Positions 36,285 to 60,799 of a stretch of DNA of 64,000 bases are shown here, piece after piece. The notes under the pieces are model-generated. The model was not told the origin of the DNA and searched no databases. It was given only the letters and a program-made list of their open reading frames with translations. Origin of the DNA: Tubiluchus corallicola (Eukaryota; Priapulida; Priapulimorpha; Priapulimorphida; Tubiluchidae); the NCBI GenBank assembly GCA_030141605.1, contig JAQGDQ010002400.1:28479-92478 (forward strand). Direction: 5' to 3'. Positions within the stretch are counted from its first letter, which is position 1; every line of letters begins with the position of its first letter. The translations under genes and the position numbers were made by a program.

Positions 36285-36390
36285 GTGTTGAGCCAGTAAC
36301 TTGAATGGTAGAACAGCTGCCTTGTAAGCAGAAGGTTTTCCGTTCGAATCTTGGTTGATTCGTAATTTCTCAACACCGCGCTCTTTCACT
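36285..36390 (+). mobile_element. tRNA-Thr-like SINE or tRNA pseudogene
   Basis: AATGGTAGAACAGCTGCC, an anticodon-like loop CTTGTAA (TGT, threonine) in a GCTGC/GCAG stem, and CCGTTCGAATCTTGG as B box. The acceptor stem does not pair, so it is not a normal tRNA gene. The tail CAACACCGCG is unlike family A. Confidence 0.5.
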
Positions 36391-36689
36391 TGATTAGCCT
36401 AAACTAATATTTTTTCAAATTGGCACAAACTATGTTTTGCACTATGAGATCAAAATCTTAATGTTAATTAAATTTGTAAACGTTTCAATATTTTCATTCT
36501 GGGGCATTTTCAATTAATGACATTTTCAACGTTTCCTCGCATTTTTATTCTTTGCTGTTTTGCGACTCTCACAGCCAGACTTGTTTGCATCTTCGGTCTA
36601 GTGAACATCCCATCCGATCAGCTGATGCAATTTCGTCAGCAACAGGCCAGAGCAGACCACTCTGACCTTTAGGAAACATTGAAAACATC

Positions 36690-36830
36690 GTCCCGTCAAT
36701 CATTGGCCGCACCCGCAAATGCTACACGCTGATTGGCTAGCCCAGCCGTCAGTTAGCCGACATAACAACCAACCGCATGACTGAACTGTGACGCACCCAC
36801 GGCGTGACGTCACAAACTGGAAATGTGCAG
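36690..36830. promoter_or_regulatory. CRE/CCAAT promoter-like patch
   Basis: A perfect CRE octamer TGACGTCA lies at 36805-36812. Two CCAAT-box complements (CATTGGCC near 36701, GATTGGCT near 36731) lie upstream, in a CpG-richer stretch of otherwise AT-rich intergenic DNA. No recognised gene starts next to it. Confidence 0.35.
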
Positions 36831-37179
36831 GGTCGAGTTTAGGTGAAACATGTTTTGGAGTTTTATTGTTCTGTTTACCGTTTGCTTCAAATGACAAACA
36901 ATTTTTACATTTCGAGGTAATTAGCAACACAGGGCAAGGGTCTAACCAGAATTTCACTGAAGTATGCTATCATAAAATCGTAAATTTAACTTGATAAAGA
37001 TCATACAGCGAACTTTTCTAATTATATAGACCTGCATATTTGACATGGATTGTGCGTGAAGTTAGGCTAGCGGCAATTCAGTAAGGAAAACTTACTTGTT
37101 ACAGAATTATTTGTAATTCGTAAAGAAAACTAAAATTAAAAGAAAAAGGGAAAGCGAAAAAATGGAAATGACCATTTTG

Positions 37180-37345
37180 ATTTTATCTTCTCTTCTTTCC
37201 TTACTATTTCCCCCTTCTCTCTGTCTGTGTACGTGGGGTCTTTATCCCTTTCTCTCTCCCTCAATCACTGACTAACTCCTTCGCCGTTTTCCCCTTTTTC
37301 TCTGTCAGTTTCTCTGTCACTTTTTCTTTTTCTATCTTGCTTTCT
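37180..37345. repeat. Pyrimidine-rich low-complexity tract
   Basis: TC-rich sequence with CTCTCTCCC and TCTCTGTC runs; no coding signal. Confidence 0.7.
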
Positions 37346-40300
37346 AAAACACTTCTGCAATTCATTTAATGTTGTACTTTTTTCTCAAGCAAATAATAGC
37401 GTATAATAGTGGTTACAACATAGCAACTGCAAGGTGACACGTCGTGTCTAAAACATTTATATTTGTTGCACGTTTAATAGCACGTTTGAAATTTTATTGC
37501 CTTTGTGCTGCAAAAAAAGTGCAAAACTCTTTTATCATCATGAACGCACCATCAAGGCGAACAAATTTATTACCTGATGTGAGTTTGACTGATTTTGGCT
37601 GATGCAACATCCCCGAGTCTTGAGAAGTGTTGGTATTAGCATGGCCTATGTTTGTACTTAACTGCTTATTGGATTAGTCGACCAGTGATGGTGTTACAGT
37701 TGACAGTGCATTTTCATTTGAAATGAATTAAAATTTATTTTCCTCCATCAGATTACAAAATATGCCGTAACCACATCCAGTCTATAGTAAGAGTACGCTG
37801 GTATATACAGATAAATAGGGCGTAATAGCCACTACTGCAATTGAAGTGGAGAGAAGAGAGCGAGCTGACCAAAATGTCATATGGTCAGCTATCCTTTTAA
37901 TGTAAATAAGCGTAGTAAATAATCGCAGGCAGCACTAAAGAGCTACAGGCAAATTAAATTAATTCTAACGTTCAGTTAACTGACGTACCTAGCATATATG
38001 TAATAATTGTATATGTCATACTGAAGTTGTATTGATAAGTGAACGTTTAATTGAACAGGATTATAATTTATTAAGTTAACTGTAAAATGCCAGAAAAAAT
38101 GAACTGTGCTTTTGATTGCAGTACTGCCTCTGGATTTAATGTTCAAGCAGCCTCACAATTTGTCAAAGCAGAGCAGTATTGTTCTGAGGGCTCTTTTGTT
38201 GCACCTCCTGGCCTATTTGGCTCATTCTGGAATCCCACTCGGGGGGGGGGGGGGAAAATCTTGCCGGACTGGTGGGGGGCACTTCTTATAGCCGAGGGAC
38301 ACAAATTCTTTCTGAAAGTATTTTTTCTCAAAATTTTCATGCAAAATCTTCGATTTTTTTCCTCTCTTTATTAACAAAAACTGCAAAACTGTTCCACATT
38401 TTAATACTCATCAAATTTACATCGTAATTATTACTTGAGGTAATATTTTTCCTCGCACCTGAATACATTGCAATTTGTTCTTCCCTACATAGGGACAGGG
38501 AAAAACTTGCCAGAGGCAGAACGTGCTGGTATAACGTTATTACATACTAATTACGCAGTAACTGAATTATTATATGTAGTAGCGATCTCGTTCTATAAAT
38601 AGGCTTGCTGCTAGGAAGATAAGATATACTGATTTTTGCAGCAGCCCAGTTAACCATCCAAGCCTCACCAATCCCCAGTATTAAAATTCAGTTCATAATA
38701 AGAGTTGTCTTGCTGATTCATTGAATTGTGGCTGGCTTTAAATTGTGCTATTATAGTTACCGTAGCAACTGGTCTTGCTACCAAGTCGCCAACCACTACG
38801 AGAACTTAATTACTTTTTGAGACTATAAAAAAACTTGCTTCAGTAGTTAAGCAACATCAGACATAAGAAGTGCTTAGCTGGGTGAGATATTTTGCAGAAT
38901 TATTGTTTGAAGTTGCGTCCTAGCAAAGCGATAGAACCTGTGAGCCAAACAAAATAAAGCGCTCCTTTCTTAGTATAGGTCTAAGAAATCTTGTGGTACA
39001 ATATTTACAATAAGGCAAAATTATTTTGGTAAGTATCACAGTTTTTAACCACACTACGAATTACACTGTATCGTCTGGGATGACCTATTCCTGCCTAGAT
39101 TGTCTTGGCTCCAGCATTGGGAAGTCGTCATTGAGTGTTGGTACTACCACACTCAGAGATGTCCTAGTAGTCAGAGAACTTCAGAAAATATCAGAGTTCT
39201 TCAAAAAGCAGTCAACCAAAGTTGCTGGCGCCATCTATTCGTCAATATAAAATTAAAATGCGATCAACTGACAGAACTGGCAGTGTCCTTTGCCCTCGAT
39301 AGACTGAATTTAAGTTTAGAAAATGGCGAATATAAACATATGTGAATTGTGGTTAAGATGGAAAAAATATTTAAGTATCTATGACATTTTTCACTAAACT
39401 CTATAACCATATGGAGAAAATCATAATAACTACGTATAAGATGTGTAATTGATCTTCGCAAAATCTGCAGCTATGGAAGGCATTGTAAGTCTGCTAGGTT
39501 ACCTCTCTAGTTAAGTTACTTAGGTTACAATATCATTCATATTTGTTTATTATAGAAAAAATTAATTTAACAATGTTAAACAAAACTGATTGATTAATCG
39601 AGAAAGTTGGTATACAAAAAATGTAAGCGGTGGACCGTGATAGTGCTTTGTTTTAAAGACAACAGACTTAAACAAGAAGCATCCAAGCATTAATTGCCAC
39701 TTTAATGTTTTGCCACTTCCTTTTCAATGTTTGCATTAACGTGACTTCCGATAAGCTCTTGGGGATAAATAAAACACTACAAGAACGTTAATGCAGCACC
39801 TTAAAAAGTCAGTTGCGCAGTAATGCGCATTGGTTCAACGGTTTAGGCTTCATGGGTTTAGAGGTTTTGTTGATGAAGCCAGCAGCTATACGCGTAGGGC
39901 ATTCTAGCAACTACGAGGCTGCGTTGTTGTTATTGCTGCATAAATCAGTGGTCTAGAAGAGTGCGCTTTTGTATTGTGTAGTAGAGTATTCCAGGAAACC
40001 AAAAAACAGGTAGGCCCTAGTTACTATCATTAACCATTCAACTCATTTAACTGCTATGCTCAAAATTTAACAACAATCCATAATATTTACAACTGTTACT
40101 GTGAAGATGAGAATTGTTTTCGTGTCCCCATACCTACACAATATGTGTATGTGATAATCTAACTATAACGTATCTATTTGGGGCATTAAATAAAACAATG
40201 GAGCAGATAATTACTCCTGAGTAGCCCTGGTATCAGCAGACAATGACGCCATCATTGAATGGCAGTACAGGCACCTAGCAATGGCCATATGGTACGGAGG

Positions 40301-41840
40301 GAAGTTTCATGAAGCGGCAGAAGTAATTTGCCATGAAAATTTCCTAAGTTGCCCTAGTATGAGTGATTTCTAAATAAGTACAAACAACGTCATTGACTAC
40401 ATAGTTATGAAAACAGTGTCTAAAAACAAAATATTTTACATTTATAGGTCTATATGTTTACGTTTATTTGTATTTATACGTATTTTTACTCAATATAATC
40501 CAGAATACACAAAGTGTCAGCCTTGCTACAAAAAAGTAACCACAAGTAGATGTAAACGTATTTTTTAATATTTTAATTATTATAATATGTTCTTTAATGC
40601 GTTTTTAAAGTTGTTTTCATTCATTATTGTCTGAAATTAAAAATTAAAGGAGAGAGAAAAAAACGAAAGAGTAATGACAGTAATGAGGAATGGTCCCATT
40701 GAGAAACCAACATGAATCGTACCTCTGTTCATTTCTGGCATTTCACTCAAAACTAAATGCTCTTTATAATAACTTTTAGCAGTTTTTTCAGTTTCAGTTT
40801 GGTTTCTTCTGCACGGCAGAGGGGGGGGGGCAATAAAAATGTACAAATAACTTATGAGGTTTGGTGAACTCAGACTGATAGCTGGTGCTATTGTTTATAC
40901 TAAGATGATTAAAAGTTAAAAACAATTCGTCGTACAACAAACACTTTCATTGCGGCCACTAAAAAGAGGTGGTGCAGTAGGTAAACACTTTTTGAATATT
41001 GAAGAATTATTTGCCCTGAACATTACCACAATTTGCCCCATAAAAGTACATTTCATTTTCCCTGGTAGAACAACTGCCCCCCCACCCACCCCCGCCACTT
41101 CGTACGCTTATGCCGAATGCAAATGTTTTTATTGTATATGTAAGGTGGTAGTTTCACTGCTGAGCCAACTAACCACGCATAAAATTTGCTACTTAAAACC
41201 GCAATGATACTGTAATAGTAAGGCATGCGAGACATCTCGGCCTTTTGGTTCTTATCATCATTAGCACTTGTTTTACTCAAAGTACGCAGCATTCATACGT
41301 TAATAGAAAAATTGGAGTTTCATAGCAATGGAAATATAGGCCTATTTCCAAATTTTTATTAAAGCAGATTGCTGATATAAGCCACGTTTTCTTTATTAGG
41401 AAACCGTTACGGAGGAAATAAAAATTTAGTCGCACGAGCGACAGAACAATTTTTTTGCAAAGAGCTTAAATATACACAATGCTTTGATGAATTAAGTAGC
41501 AGAGTACTTTGCTTAACAGCAATGCACAAAACAGCTACTACAGTTATAATGTCACAATATAAGTAATGTGATATACACGTGTAAGCAATAAATGAAAACA
41601 TACACATAATGTACAGGGTGTTCCAAAACCAGAAGTGTACTAAAATACCAAAATTCTTCATAATTTTTAGTACACCAAGCAATATTAGTGCACCGTATAA
41701 AGTCGATTAAATATGACCAGACTTGTGCTGGAATGTACAAAAACCAAGTCATATGCTGTAATCTAAGAATATGCTATTGTTTCTTTTGGAATAACCTGTC
41801 ACTTATTCTGTAGGCATAGTAACAATATTTAATGTGATCA
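37346..41840. other. Intergenic, no recognised gene
   Basis: No conserved protein text seen on either strand. Holds homopolymer G runs at 38238-38252 and about 40818-40828 and a C-rich run near 41076-41091. Open frames around 38087-38374 and 39026-39345 are not recognisable proteins. Confidence 0.5.
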
Positions 41841-41841
41841 G

Positions 41842-42235
41842 GGCCAGATTATCCTATAGGCTAGTATAGAGTGCAGCCTAGGGTCCTTCAAGTTTGGGGC
41901 TCTTCAGCTTTGGTAACATTTGGTAAAAAAAAGGTTTTTTCATTACGGTTGTGTCGAAAAACGTGCTAATTTGGTTTGCGATAAATAGTAAAATAGTGGT
42001 ATTTCTTAAAAAATATTTCCATTGGCAAACAAAAAAGAAAGCTATTCTAGTTTATTTGAAGAATTTGCACTAAGTTAACTGCAAGCTATGTAAAAATGTC
42101 GCTGAAATATATCAGGAGTAAAAAAATCTTCAAGACGGATGCAGGCGAGGTGGAAGGGAACTCCAGCTGAGGGGCCCCATAATTTCATTTCCATTTTTGG
42201 TAGGGGACCCAAAAGGTCATAATCCTGTGGCAAAT
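41842..42235. mobile_element. MITE with CAGGGCCAGATTAT ends, copy 1
   Basis: Left CAGGGCCAGATTATCCTATA, right GGTCATAATCCTGTGG (inverse, imperfect). The inner AATTTCATTTCC / AGGGGACCCAAAAGGTCATA part matches the copy at 55957-56400. It ends about 90 bases upstream of the VKOR start codon. Confidence 0.6.
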
Positions 42236-42321
42236 GGTATTGAGCTCTATGGTTTTATAAACCTGCAATAGTTTCGAAAATCTGAAGCCTGTGGTTTTTC
42301 CTTCAATGTTTGTAGGTTATT

Positions 42322-43640
42322 ATGGCGGATGTTGTTATTTTGAGTTTGCTGGGAATAACGACATGTGCGTACGCATACTACGTGGAGACCCGCAAGGAGC
42401 AGGACCCCTCCTACCGTGCAATGTGTGACTTCAACGAGTCGATGAGCTGTTCTAGAGTTCTAACTTCTAAGTAAGTCTGGTTTAAACAAAAACGTAAAAC
42501 ACGAGATATGAAGATAGGAAAAAAGAAAAGAAAGCATTGGGAGAATGGGGGCTGAAAAAGAGAGAGGGGCAGAAAAACGGAAAGAAAAAGAGGAGCAGAG
42601 AGAGAGAGAGAGAGAAAGAGAGAAGAGAGCTCGAAAAGGAGGGAGAAAGATAGAAGAGAGTGAAAGCTTTTGAGAGGTTATTTAGAGGGAGAGAGAGAGA
42701 GTTGGGGAAAGAGACACCAGTTTCGGTAACCATATACCTACTTGTGAAAGGAATACCAATTTCAGTAACCATATACCTACCTGTGAGAGAGATACTAATT
42801 TCATTAACCATATATATATGTACCTACCTGTATTGCTATAATTGTTGTCACTTTTAGGTATGCAAAAGGATTTGGAGTGGTTGAAATGCTATTAGGCAAA
42901 GCACATTTTCTTAACAAGCCAAATTCACTCCTTGGTATGATTTTCTACGTAACGCAACTTCTTCTTAGTAAGTACCAGACCGTAATGATTTTAATGTTTA
43001 ATATTTAACGATTAATCAGCTAGTGTCTCTGAAAGCATTTGTATTGAGACCTATGTAGGTTTACGTTCATTATGACTCATTTTTAATTGCTAATTACCGT
43101 AGAAAACAATGAAATGAATATGACCGTATTCGTTTTTAAGGAATAACTGTTACTACTACTATTATTATTATTATTTAATAATAATTATTATTATTATTAT
43201 TTAATTAAAGGTATACTAGTCTTCGTTGGCTGAATGATTTTAGTAGATGGCGACAGTGGTGGGTTAGCAAAAGACTATCACGCATAACGCAGTCACATTT
43301 ATTGCCGAGAAAAAAGCATAGACATAGACATAATAAGCAGGAGTTTTTTAAAGCACATATAATGTATATAATGCAGGAACTTTGTAGAAAAACTATGTTA
43401 ATTTTTATTAACTATATTATTCTCTTTGCAGGTTTCATAAAAACACCCATGACATGCGCAGTACTCTTTTATACATCTTTAGTATCGTGTGTCGGGTCCA
43501 TTTATCTCGCATATATTCTTTTTGTAATTTTAAAAGACGTGTGTGTAGTGTGCATTGCCACATACATCATTAACGGAAGTTTAGTGTATATAAATTACCA
43601 CAATTATATGAGTATTATGAACAAACAATACCTCCTCTGA
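42322..43640 (+). CDS. VKORC1: Vitamin K epoxide reductase (VKORC1/VKORC1L1 family), 3 exons
   Basis: Exons 42322-42470, 42858-42967, 43432-43640 (stop TGA) join in phase to 155 aa; human VKORC1 is 163. This ER membrane enzyme reduces vitamin K epoxide and quinone with electrons passed through paired cysteines. Present: loop cysteines Cys35 and Cys43 (MCDFNESMSCSRV), the quinone-site Asn72 in LNKPNSLLG, and the redox CVVC centre Cys124/Cys127, followed by TYI where VKORC1 has TYA and VKORC1L1 has TYV. Four hydrophobic helices are recognisable (about 4-20, 75-92, 95-118, 122-145). It may be the pre-duplication form of the two vertebrate paralogues, so the symbol is approximate. A TTTGTAG acceptor-like sequence sits 6 bases before the ATG, suggesting a 5' UTR intron or trans-splice site. 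Confidence 0.92.
42483..42712. repeat. Purine (GA)-rich tract in VKOR intron 1
   Basis: Long run of AG/GAGA sequence, including GAGAGAGAGAGAG at about 42599-42613. Confidence 0.85.
42716..42835 (+). repeat. Three diverged ~39 bp tandem units
   Basis: Each unit contains a TTTCRGTAACCATATACCTAC-type core followed by CTGTGAGAGAGATA-type text. It lies in VKOR intron 1, ending about 20 bases before exon 2. Confidence 0.75.
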
Positions 43641-43760
43641 GATATTACCGTAATTATATTTGTGCTTTACAAGTTTACATATAATATTATAAATTTTAGC
43701 CGCTGTTGGCCTACAAACACTGTACATTTTATGAATATATCAATAGTTCAATATTTTACA

Positions 43761-43766
43761 AATAAA
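43761..43766 (+). terminator. Poly(A) signal of VKOR gene
   Basis: AATAAA 121 bases after the VKOR stop codon, the first canonical hexamer downstream. Confidence 0.6.
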
Positions 43767-43849
43767 TATTCCAGGCAAGAATTTTTGCTTTGTGATATTC
43801 AAGAAAACAGAGTTGATACATGTTTTGTGACTTAACATAATGAAAAATG

Positions 43850-43863
43850 GTTTCCATGGCAAC
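43850..43863. promoter_or_regulatory. X-box-like palindrome
   Basis: GTTTCCATGGCAAC, one base off the RFX-type X-box consensus GTNRCC-N2-RGYAAC. It lies 210 bases past the VKOR stop, away from any known start, so function is doubtful. Confidence 0.25.
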
Positions 43864-44683
43864 CAACGAAAAATTTCCTGTGGCAGCCTCAAAAGTTTGG
43901 AATAATTTGTCTTAGGAATGATAATGAAGCCTGTGAAGTACCACCAGAGAAAGGAGGGCAGTCAACGGCGAACGCATATAACTATTGTAGCTTCTCATAG
44001 ATCTAACAGATAATTAACATGAGTCGCCAGTAGAGGGCGCTTCATAGAAGAATATACATTAGTGGCTCTGTTGGCGTTTCATCACTAATGTAATCCAATG
44101 ATTATGATAAAACATTAATTGTGTTCAGCTTGCACCATATTCATGTTACAAGGCTTTCAAAATTTGTGACTTCAAACAAATCTAGACTTAAAATGTAGCA
44201 ACAAAAGTGAAATGTATGTCTGTTATATGATGTTTTGAAAAAGTGATGATAATATGAAGCTCTAAACTGACAGCCACATTCTTTTATATTTTCCCTGATG
44301 AATGAGAACAATAACCAATCTGTACTCAATCACAGATGAAGTTCGCTTCTTGCAGGCACATATTTACTTACTAAGGTTGGTGCTACCTAACTACTGTGGC
44401 AAAACTTGCACTACGATCACTCAACTATTTACCTTGCGCCTAAGATGCAGTATATTTCACTTTACAACCTCAGTTAGTTGTTGTCTTTTTCCTTCAAAGA
44501 GTAACTTATATATATATTAACCAATATATATAGGTAGGTGGCCTTACAGTTTAATTCCTTTGGTACTGTCCAGTTACTTCATTTTTAGTCTTTTTACGAT
44601 ACCATGACGAGTTTTAGAACACTCAGCACTTACTGCTCACTGAAATATCACATATGGATGTTCGTGCAGGTAATGAGTGACAA

Positions 44684-44885
44684 CAGTCAAACCTTGTTAC
44701 AATGCCCCCTTCAGAATGCTAGCTTCGTTTAATACGCATTTTTGGCAAGAGAAATTGTCTATATTTGCACAGATGTATTAATGCACCTCGTTATAATGCC
44801 AAACTCGCTTAATGCGATTTTGACTTATGACTAACACCAATCTTTTCTGGAATCCCAAGATGGGCGGTGTAAGGAGGTTAGACTG
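44684..44885. mobile_element. Pogo/Tigger-like MITE
   Basis: Starts CAGTCAAACCTTGTTACAAT and ends GGAGGTTAGACTG before TA. Internal GCACCTCGTTATAATGCC matches the copies at 23421 and 25103. Confidence 0.7.
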
Positions 44886-45254
44886 TATACTGAATATGTT
44901 GCAAAAAAGCAAGCATTCCAATACCATAGCATAACGTTATTAATGTACTTAGGAATTACACATAAATTGTAACATACTGTAATACATTATATTGTTGTCA
45001 TAATATAATACAAACATTCGGTATGTATAGCAATAATAAATAATATATGTTCCAGATTTCCACAGGAAAGGCACACACAAAAACAGCCTGTTTACAAAAC
45101 ATCACGGTTAGCACCAATAACAATAAATAATAGAAATATAAAAATGATAAACTACCAAAATAAGTTATTTAAAAGATACTTACTATACAGATAAACAAAT
45201 GAACTTATATTACATGCTGGATGAACAAAGTGCAAAAATTACCAATCTACTTTG

Positions 45255-45664
45255 TTTAAAGGACAAGTCAGTTAGCATGCTGGTTTATTTTACTGTTATC
45301 GCTTCAATTTAGAAAAAATATAACAAAGAAATACATGCAAAAAATTGCCTATAACTAAAAAGTTAATTTATACTACCACTGCATAGAAATTTACAGATGA
45401 GGTTGTTGCTGCCATTCACTTGAAAATCACGACGTAACTGGTGTTTCGTGACTTTTCTCAAGTGCATCGTGGCTTCTGGAGCTTATCTGATATCATATAA
45501 CTAACTATTGGGAGCGCCAAAAACATGAAATAGTTGCGACTTTAAAGTGATTTTACTAATTACATGAGGTGCTCATTACACTTTTATTATTAAATCCTTC
45601 TAACATTTTCTGCAAAAATTGAAATAAGACTAACTTCGCTGGACGCTTGACTTTTCCTTTAAGA
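45255..45664. mobile_element. Inverted-repeat MITE (TTTAAAGGACAAGTCA ends)
   Basis: Left TTTAAAGGACAAGTCAG, right TTGACTTTTCCTTTAAG; the ends correspond over about 14 bases around a TTTAA flank. No coding capacity. Confidence 0.55.
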
Positions 45665-46154
45665 AACCGGACAAATGATGTTAATAACAACATCTTTTCT
45701 CTGCTCTGAAAGGAAGAATTTTCTCACTCTGAAGAGGAAATCATTAAAACATGAATAACCCACAGTAATTAGCTGACTACAGAAAGCTAACTGTTGATAC
45801 AGAAAGTAACTGTTGCAGAAAATTGCCTCAAAAAGCTTAATCATGGCATCTCAAAATTGTAATGAAACAAAATTTTCATTACTTAATTAGGTTTCAAGAT
45901 TCAAATTATTACCATACACTGCAGCTACATAACACGTATGACAGTATCAAAGTAATCATGCAGCAAATTTACAACAAATTTAACAATATTGATTAACATG
46001 CAATTAGTCACAATGGTTAATTTTATTCAGGATAAAAAACGAGAATTAAATTCTACGAAATTGTGATTAATTAAGACAGTTACGGAACTAAAATGTGCAT
46101 GACCCAGGATAAGAGAATAGGGAAGGAGTTAACAGTTCTCCACACAATTTAAAT

Positions 46155-46232
46155 ACCCTAACCTTAATCCTAACCCCAACCTTAATCCTAACCCTAGTCT
46201 TAACCCTAACTCTAACCCTTATCCAAACCGTA
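46155..46232. repeat. Interstitial telomere-like repeat
   Basis: About 12 degenerate CCCTAA-type units (ACCCTAACCTTAATCCTAAC and similar). The deviations (CCTTAA, CCCCAA, CCCTAG) show it is old and internal, not a chromosome end. Confidence 0.8.
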
Positions 46233-46283
46233 ACACTAATCTGCTTCATGAACTAATTTTTTGTGTGTGCGGAATTGTAAACT

Positions 46284-46720
46284 TTAGCCGAGAATAGATA
46301 TTGTCAATTTTAGGCAAGCGAAATAAAAAGAGGTGGATAATACAATTAAAATTATTGACAGACAGATACCAATGCCAGCCAAGCATAAGACAAATGATGC
46401 CTGAGAAAACCAGCTTGACATAATATAGTTTAGCAGTTTAAGTATACATACTTTAAAAAACGTAAAGCCACAGTTTAATGCTGATGCTGTATGAACTACT
46501 GACAGGCTAGTACAGTTGATGAAATTTACTATCAATAAGCTAAAACTCCATGATGATTTGAAGTCTGCAGCATTAAAGCAAATAGCCAAGAAACCAGTGG
46601 CATAGCCAGGTTCTAGAGTTTGAGGGAGTAAGTACATAAAAAGCCACAGTGACACCGAATCAGAGTCCAACGAAAACCAACTGGTTTTACAATATACCAC
46701 ATTGATCAATAATGACACAG
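46284..46720 (-). other. MAPK7 3' UTR region with long non-conserved frame
   Basis: Directly follows the MAPK7 stop. A 144-codon hydrophobic frame starts with GTG two bases after it and has no recognisable family match, so I treat it as 3' UTR. Candidate AATAAA on the minus strand lies at 46022-46027. Confidence 0.45.
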
Positions 46721-59482
<12,762 letters not shown>

Positions 59483-59639
59483 GGCAACATAATTATCCCA
59501 GGTCTCTTAGCACTGCAACATCACTAAGATACATTACTATATTAGCTGAAGATGAACTTCCTTCAATTGCAGTTTATTTGTTTATAATAAATGAGTGTTC
59601 AAGTGAAATGAAAACTCCACAAGTTAGGCAGTATACCAC

Positions 59640-59735
59640 TTTGACAGTATGAATTATAAAACGTCATTCATAACATGAGTACGCCTACTAGTACTACTAC
59701 TAGTAGAAGTACTACTACTATACTGTAGCGTAGGC
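59640..59735. repeat. ACT/AGT-rich palindromic simple repeat
   Basis: ACTAGTACTACTACTAGTAG and TACTACTACTATACTGTAG; self-complementary trinucleotide repeat upstream of MAPK7. Confidence 0.7.
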
Positions 59736-59865
59736 TGTTAGTGTTACAAAACCTAAAAAGTATAGTAGAGAAAAATCTTATCATATGGCTTTGCATGTCC
59801 ATTGTTATAGGCGTAGTGACATTTATATCCTTAATCTAAAACTTTTAGTAGGGTGGCTGACGCGC

Positions 59866-59877
59866 GCCGCCATATTG
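59866..59877. promoter_or_regulatory. YY1-like site, possible promoter
   Basis: GCCGCCATATTG is the reverse of the YY1 consensus CAANATGGCGGC. It lies in a CpG-rich patch 384 bases upstream of the MAPK7 start codon. Confidence 0.35.
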
Positions 59878-59883
59878 TGGGAG

Positions 59884-59943
59884 ATGAAGGTGGAACATCA
59901 TTTTCTAGCATATTTCGGTTATCAGTATTCAAAAAATATGAAA
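59884..59943 (+). CDS. Possible first coding exon of an unidentified gene
   Basis: ATG followed by 20 codons (MKVEHHFLAYFGYQYSKNMK) ending at a strong GTAAGT donor, directly after the YY1-like site. I could not identify a following exon or a family. Evidence is position and splice site only. Confidence 0.2.
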
Positions 59944-60144
59944 GTAAGTTAAAAATCAAATTAATACAGTTAAACTACTGTTGTCGGTCTTTTATTTACC
60001 GAAATTTAATTTTCCGTACTGTCCTAAGTTTTGAGCAGGAAACTTGTGAAGTTGTCAAAAACGGCTTTACTGCAATCGATCCGTCAGCGTGACATCAAAA
60101 ATGGCCCCGATTTGAAAATTTCGATGGGTATTTTCAAATCAATT

Positions 60145-60405
60145 TGCGGCCCGGACTAACAGCTTCATTTTCGATATTATCAGCCTTACCTGGGTAAAAA
60201 AGGTCGGCAAATTTTTCTGAAAACCGAGCCACAATTAAATTACAACATTTTGGCCGTCAAAATAGCGTTTCTTTTTTTCGCGCTGCGGTATTAGGCCTTC
60301 AAAGAGTGGAAATCTTATTGGCTCGCATATAAAAATATTCTTAAATGTGTTATCTTAATTCTAAAACACGTAATGATTGGATAAAATGAGTTAGTCCGGG
60401 CCGCA
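60145..60405. mobile_element. MITE with TGCGGCCCGGACTAAC ends
   Basis: TGCGGCCCGGACTAAC at 60145 is repeated as its exact inverse, GTTAGTCCGGGCCGCA, at 60390-60405. The 261 bp interior is non-coding. No clear target duplication. Confidence 0.65.
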
Positions 60406-60547
60406 TTTGTCCATTTAGAGAACCCGGTTTGTAATGAAAACTCCTCCTTTGCCTCCTCGCTGATTGGACAATTCGGGTGATGTCATGTACAGCTTGAGCT
60501 GTGACAAGGCGCTTTGCGATTGGTTGCTGGAAGTAAATATATTGTAG

Positions 60548-60629
60548 ATGGGCGCAGCGCCTGAAAGATGTATTGTGAAAGCCAATATCAAAAGGTGGAA
60601 CTTATCTAACCGCAAGAGTATACTTCTGG
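60548..60629 (+). CDS. Possible short coding exon
   Basis: ATG preceded by ATTGTAG, then 27 codons (MGAAPERCIVKANIKRWNLS and on) to a GTAAGT donor. GC content is higher than around it. Not recognised; no continuation found. Confidence 0.15.
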
Positions 60630-60799
60630 GTAAGTTATTGAACTTTTGTTGTTTACTACTGTACCGTGTATTCGCCGTGTCTACTACTGTACCTGTATTC
60701 GCTTTGTGTCTTGTGCCTGTATGCTTGCTTATACTTGTACTTGCGCTCTTATATGGTATTTGTTAAAGTTCTACTACAGTTTTTTTATTGTTTAACTAT

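Noticed and set aside
36285-36390. Functional tRNA-Thr gene
   Set aside because: A/B boxes and an anticodon arm are present but the acceptor stem does not pair.
38087-38374. Frame across a poly-G run
   Set aside because: Depends on a 15-base G homopolymer that is length-unstable; the protein text is not recognisable.
46284-46718. 144-codon hydrophobic frame downstream of MAPK7
   Set aside because: It starts with GTG, not ATG, lies in the presumed 3' UTR, and matches no family I know; hydrophobicity follows from T-rich sequence.
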